Shown: positions 59,301 to 64,000 of the stretch, one piece after another
How positions within the stretch are numbered: the first letter of the stretch is position 1
Layout: every line of letters begins with the position of its first letter
Assembly (NCBI GenBank): GCA_027972325.1
Contig: JAPMOS010000056.1
Coordinates: 75,001 to 139,000, forward strand
Length of the DNA: 64,000 nt
Direction of reading: 5' to 3'
Source: Paratrimastix pyriformis
Taxonomy: Eukaryota > Preaxostyla > Paratrimastigidae
Program-made: the position numbers and the translations under genes
The notes under the pieces: model-generated
Told to the model about the DNA's origin: nothing
Seen by the model: the letters and a program-made list of their open reading frames with translations, nothing else
Database searches by the model: none

Positions 59301-62300
59301 GCCGCCCGCGAGCGCAGCATCAGCTGCTGAAGCCCCAGCAGCATCACGTGGGAGACGGCAAGGCCCGGGTCGGGTGGGCGGATCGCAGCTGCCGGCGCAG
59401 CCGGAGGGACGACGGGGCTGTTGGCGGCCAGATCCGCCTCGCCCTGCTCCTCGGCCAGGCGGGCCCGGGTCACGGCCAGCGGGGTCCGGGCGACCGGGTG
59501 GCCGCTTCGGGAGGCGCTCCCCGGGGTGGTTCCGAGGCGCGCGTGTTTGGGGGCCGGTGGGCGCAGGCCGCTGCCAGAGGGCCGGGACGGTGGGAGCGGC
59601 AGGGAGGCAGGTTGCGCTGCGGGGGGGGAGGGCAGGAGATCGAGGGCCAGACTCCACAGCGCCCGCCCGAGAAGCGCCCCTAGGGGCAACACGCCCTCCT
59701 CCTCCTCATCCTCCTCATCCCGAACCACCGCCATGTGGCGCGGGTCCCAGCTGGCCTTGGAGAGCGCCCGCAGGGCAGGCGAGAAGACGGGCGAGTGCGG
59801 CGGACGGCGCGTCGGGTCGAAACGCAGCGGCGGCGCCTGTTGTTGTGGCTGGTGGTCCGTGGCTGCAGCGGCGCCGTCGAGAACAGCAGCAGGGTCAAGT
59901 TGCACGGCGGGTGGCGGAACTGGTGGTGGTGGTGGTGGTTGCGCTGTCTCGCCTTGCTGCGGGAGTCCGAAGGCGATCGCACAGGCGGAGGCCGTGGCGG
60001 CTGCGGCCAGGGCGGCTGCCTGGGCGGCTTCTTCATGCAGTTCTGGTTGTTGTTGCTGCTGCTGCCGTTGCTGGGACCCGGCCGCTTGGCGGGGGCAGGG
60101 CAGGGCTGCCACCGCGGTGGCGAGGAGGTGGCCGACTTGAAGACGCACCTCGTTGCCGGTCACGCCCGTCGCGGCGACCACCCCGCAGAGCTGGGCGGCA
60201 AGGGACGGGGCCTCGCCCGGAGCACCAGGGGGGGCAGGGGAGGCAGGGCGGAGCAGGCCCGCGACGACCCGGGACGGGTAGGCCTCGACCATGCGCAGGC
60301 ACATGGTCGCGAGGTCGCCCAGGATCCCGTTGAGCAGCACCCGGACGAGGCACGTGCCGGGGTGGGTCTCCTCCGTGCAGCCCTCGAGAAAGGCACACCA
60401 CGCGCAGGCCGCGCCGAGGTCGGCGATCAGGGCCCCCAGCCAGTCGCCCGTGGCCATGAGGTAATCGAGCACGTAGCGGGACCCCTGCAGGCACTGGCGA
60501 AGGACCACCGCCAGGCGGGCATGCAGGGCCACCCGGGCCAGGAGCGCATCGACCCAGATCTCGTCGGCCGGGGGCGGCGTGGTGGTCGTGGACCCGAAGA
60601 GGTCGGCCAGGGGCCCGATCAGGTCCGCCCGCAGCAGGGCGTCCGGCAGGGCGGCCGGGTTGGCGGCGGAGGCGCACTGAGCCAGCCGGGCCAGGAGCCG
60701 AGTGGCCGGCACCAGGGCGCTGTCCTCGGTGGGCGCGGGCGGGGGACACATGGGGCAGGCGCCCAGCCGGAGGGGCGTCTGCATGGGCCCCAGGCGGATC
60801 AGGCTGGGCAGCAGCTGGAGCAGCGGGGGCACAGTCACGGCCGCCCCGCCGCCGGCCTCACCGCCCGAGCATCGAGTGGGCATGGCGAGCCGACTGAGGA
60901 GCGACAGTCGCTGCCCCCCACAGCGCAGCTCGGCAGGCAGGGCGGCCAGGAAGCGCAGTGCACCCGCGCATTCCAGGTCGCATTCCGGGCAGCCGGACGG
61001 GGGCCGTGGGGGCGGCGAGCGGGCCGTCGGGGCGGCGGGGGCTTTGAGAAGCCCGCACCGTGAGGCCAGACAGTACGTCGCCTGGCCGGTCAGGGCGTCA
61101 AGCTGCAGAGGGAGAGAAAGGGAAGTGAGGCGCACTTCCATTGAATAACGCCACGCGAATGCGTGGACGCGAAGAGCCCAACACCACTCTCCACCCCAAG
61201 CCGGTGCGCTTTCTTCGGATGGGGCAGCAAAAGCAGACCAACGACAGCAGCGGGCAGCACCTGGTCGCGGATGCTCCACCGTCCGTCTCTGCCCGTGGTT
61301 GGTGGTCTCGGCACACCGGACAGTAGGCCACCCCGGCCTCATCCTGCTCATCCCCCGCTCCTCCGTCGCTCCTCCGCCCAGGAACTTCGCTGTTGCACCC
61401 GAGCGGGTCCGTCACGGCCATCAGCAGCCCCAGGATCTCCCAACCCCAGCCCGCGAGCCCGCGCCAAGTGGACGAACATGGCGACTCCGCCCCGCCCTCG
61501 CCCAGACCAGCGGGGTCTTCCTGGGGGTCCTCCGGGTCCGCGTCGCGCGGCTCGTCCCCGCCCGGCCGCAGGAGCAGGTTCTGTTGAACCCACTGCATCA
61601 GCAGGCTGAGCGCAGATGAGGAGGGGTCCGCGCCCCCCCCGCAGTCCCCGCTCAGCCGCCCGAGGACGCCGCGCAGGGAATGGGCCGACCCGGGCAGGGT
61701 GGCGAGCGGGCTCTGGGGAAGTGGGCCTGCCCCACCGGGCTGCATGGCGAGCCCCAAGAGCTGGCGCCAGTGGGCCGGGAAGCGCTCCATGGTCACGGCC
61801 AGAATCTGGGCGCACAGGGCCAGGAAGGCCACAGGGGTCTGCAGGACGGGCGTCTCCGCGTCCTCGGGTTGCTCCGGCGCGGACTCAATCGCGCTGCCGC
61901 ACCGACCGAGGTCACCCCAGCCGCCCGCAGGGGCCGCGGGCCGGGCCCAGGGCTGGGTGAGCTGATACATGCAACAGGCCACGAGCCCGCCCAGCGAGGG
62001 GACATCGATGAGGTCCGGCCGAACGTGGGCGATGACCGCCGCGGTGCACTCAAGTGCCTGCAGGCGCCACTGGGTAGCCTGGCCGGCCGTGAAGGCCGCG
62101 GACCAGCCGACCCACGTCGGTTCCGCGCAAACCAGCGGCCCCCGGTCGCCCCATTCGCAGAGCCACTCGGCCTGTGGCCCCAGGGCCCCGTCGACCCCGC
62201 CGGCCTGCGCCCCCTGCATCAGGGCGGCCATGACGAGCTCGTCGGAGCACTGATCGAGGGCCGCCTCGGCATCCAGAAGCCCCGGGGTGGGCCGCTCGGA

Positions 62301-64000
62301 GGCGTGGCGCGCGTGGACCAGCCGCAGGTGCAGGTGATGCTGCCGCAGCTGCAGACAGTGCATGCAGAGCGCATCGGGGCCATGAGGCTTGCCGCACGGT
62401 GCGGCGGACGCGGCGCTGCTGGCCGGGGCAGCGGGACGCAGGGCGCGCGGGAGGGCCTGATCCAGCAGCCATCCGATCAGGTTTTCCGCGCCACTGGGGT
62501 CTTCCGAAGTGAGGAGCGCGGAATGCAGCAAGTCGTCCGCCACGGGCCGGAAGTCGGCGCCCAGCAGGTGGGTCGCCCAGTGGTCGGCCGAGAGCACGGC
62601 GCGCAGGAGTGGGACGGGGCACGAGGAGGGCGTGGGCCAGAGGGCCTGGCGGTGATGCTGGGGCTGCGGGGCCGCGGATGGGCCGGTGGAACGCTCCATC
62701 AGGTGCCGCAGGGTGGTCGCCACGGCTGTGAATGGGGGGGGGGGGGGGGGGGTGTCGACAGGGGGGGGTATGACGACTGATGAAAGTGTGTTATAAGCAC
62801 ACAAGGAGGGAGTAATTGGCGTGCGGAGAATCACCCTGACACAGCCCGCACCCGTCGCCGCGTACCGTCCCATACAATACCCAACAAGACAGGTCCATGG
62901 CCAGAAGTGACATCGAAAGCTTACCCACACAACACGACACCCCACGCCGCGGACCCGCGAGGACTTGCCTGCCCGCCTTTGTGGAGTCGCGCTGCTGCTC
63001 GCGGCCAGCCATGGCGCGGGCGATGGTCACTGGCGTGACGACACGTGCCGGGCCTTCGGCAGCCGGGTGCACGCCCAGGGGGAGCAGCGGCAAGACCCCG
63101 TGGAGCAGCAGATGGGACAGGGCCCCGGGGACCAGGGCCGTTGTGGACGTGAGTCCGCTCGGGGGCGGGGGCGCTTCGGAGAGGCTACGAGAGGACAAAG
63201 AGAACGGACAACGAGACCGTTTGAACGAGATCGTCACCATTCCATCGCATCATCATCAGCGGCGGCAGCAAAGTGGGCCAGACCGAGTCCACACGCGCAT
63301 GAGCGACCCCTGGGTGCCCTCGTCGGCCGCAGCATCAGTTGGGACCCACAGATTGAGCAGCTCGGGCGCCCAGCCCGCGGCCGGCCCTTCCCGGGCCACC
63401 ACGGCGCAGCAGAAGAGGGTGTTGAGCAACGCCCCGATGGGCTCGACCTGTGTCCAGTTGGGGGCAAGCGACTCGCCGCCTAGCGGAATGGCGCCAACAA
63501 GAGGAGGCAACGGGATGCAGAAAAAAACAAGGAAAAAGAAGGGGCGAGGTGAGCACGGCGAGGGATGTGGACTGCCCTCCCCCTGGCGCTGCCCTTGCCA
63601 TTTCCGCAAGAAGGGAAAAATAAGGGGCGAGATGAGCACGACGAGGGATGTGTGATGCCTTCCCCTGGTGCTGCCCTTGGCATCTGCGCGCCGTCTGTCT
63701 GATTTCCGGACGACCGACCTGCCGCCTCGCCACCGCCCAGCATGGGCACCAGCAGGTGCGTCACGGGCGTCACGGGATTCCGAGGCTCCTCTGGGCGCCC
63801 GAGCGACCGGGCAGCCCAGCGGAGGGCCAAGCGGCGCATGGCGGGCCCCAGCAGCCGCGCTCCCGTGGCGAATGCCGAGGCGTAACCCGGGTGCCGGTTG
63901 GTCGCCCCGTCGCTTCCGCCCGCGGGGTCCGTGGGGTCTGCGGCCCAGCGGAGGGGCGTCGCCGTGCGGGCTGCGGTGCCGCGCGCCCCATGCAAGGATA
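56368..64000 (-). CDS. Large helical-repeat protein, possibly rotatin-like; amino end beyond the right edge
   Basis: Minus-strand exons run from beyond 63995 to the stop at 56368. Two long blocks (about 62756-61340 and 61104-58870) are Leu/Ala-rich with armadillo-like helices (for example VPLALSLLHALLHLAPNSVV, LLNGILGDLATMCLRMVEAY). Short exons follow at about 58530-58400, 58340-58156, 58024-57765, 57371-57250 (YVCLRLVRNLLFAREVAELF), 56880-56775 (LAAAALTAFSRGNT) and 56462-56368 (AVARLKTAELLPIL). The ending RNL-F, then AAAL-A, then LK resembles the end of rotatin, a centriole and basal-body protein. The rest I cannot match, so the name is tentative. Introns carry C-runs on the sense strand, the GTCAAT minisatellite and a tRNA gene. 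Donors include GTCGC and GTCCG. Confidence 0.7.
56905..57170 (-). repeat. GTGTCAGTCAATCCAG intronic minisatellite
   Basis: About 15 copies of a 15-17 bp unit (plus-strand reading GTCAATCCAGGTGTCA) between two C-terminal exons of the large minus-strand gene. Confidence 0.9.
58050..58121 (-). tRNA. tRNA-Gln (anticodon UUG)
   Basis: The minus strand folds as a 72-nt tRNA. The acceptor GGTCCTT pairs with AAGGACC. The D-arm is TAGTCTAGTGGTTAGGA. The anticodon stem TCGGA/TCCGA has loop TTTTGAC, and the T-arm contains GGTTCGACTCC. The discriminator is A. Anticodon TTG reads CAA (and CAG by wobble), so it is glutamine. TTTTT follows within 10 bp as a Pol III terminator, and A and B boxes are internal. 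It lies in an intron of the large gene on the same strand. No intron interrupts it. Confidence 0.97.
62736..62752 (-). repeat. C-run on the sense strand of the large gene
   Basis: A 17-bp G-run on the plus strand reads as poly-C on the transcript, next to the exon that begins at about 62730. It is another case of the sense-strand C bias of introns here. Confidence 0.8.

Overview
This window is eukaryotic nuclear DNA from a GC-rich, intron-rich protist. The host genes are short-exon genes with introns from about 40 bp up to more than 900 bp, AG acceptors, long CAT/GAT, CCA, poly-C and CA tracts inside the introns, head-to-head promoters under 70 bp, and a nested tRNA-Gln. The gene set (CENP-E-like kinesin, Rho-type GTPases, METTL5, CRIPT, F-box/LRR, YeaD-type epimerase, ADP-ribosylglycohydrolase family) fits a free-living unicellular eukaryote. 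A preaxostylan such as Paratrimastix would fit, but that is inference from style, not proof.

Layout. 1-4430 is a broken Ty3/gypsy chromovirus fossil. 4482-4700 is a small non-LTR reverse-transcriptase scrap. 4740-11230 (minus) is a decayed LINE with an unusual protein: a USP-like cysteine protease, an APE endonuclease, RT, RNase H, a CCHC finger and a PCIF1-like methyltransferase-like tail. 11629-14405 (minus) is an unrecognised long ORF that may be its ORF1. 14541-18061 is a proline-rich host gene. 18499-20823 holds three compact genes: an unknown (minus), CRIPT (plus) and glucose-6-phosphate 1-epimerase (minus). 20887-26043 is an ADP-ribosylglycohydrolase-fold gene that looks like a pseudoenzyme. 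26735-28259 (minus) is METTL5, head to head with a huge CENP-E-like kinesin (28329-45282). 46162-56135 holds two paralogous genes fusing an F-box to a Rho GTPase, flanking an F-box/LRR gene and a 2-hydroxyacid dehydrogenase scrap. 56368 to the right edge (minus) is a large helical-repeat, possibly rotatin-like gene with tRNA-Gln(UUG) in one intron.

The most interesting signals are the F-box-Rho fusions (an SCF-type counterpart of RhoBTB, with N-myristoylation-type starts and altered GTPase residues), the LINE carrying a deubiquitinase-like domain and a methyltransferase-like tail, and a genome-wide 5' splice-site preference for GTCYG/GTTYG in place of GTRAGT. Exon models were placed by eye from family conservation and GT-AG boundaries. 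Where a junction is uncertain the entry says so.
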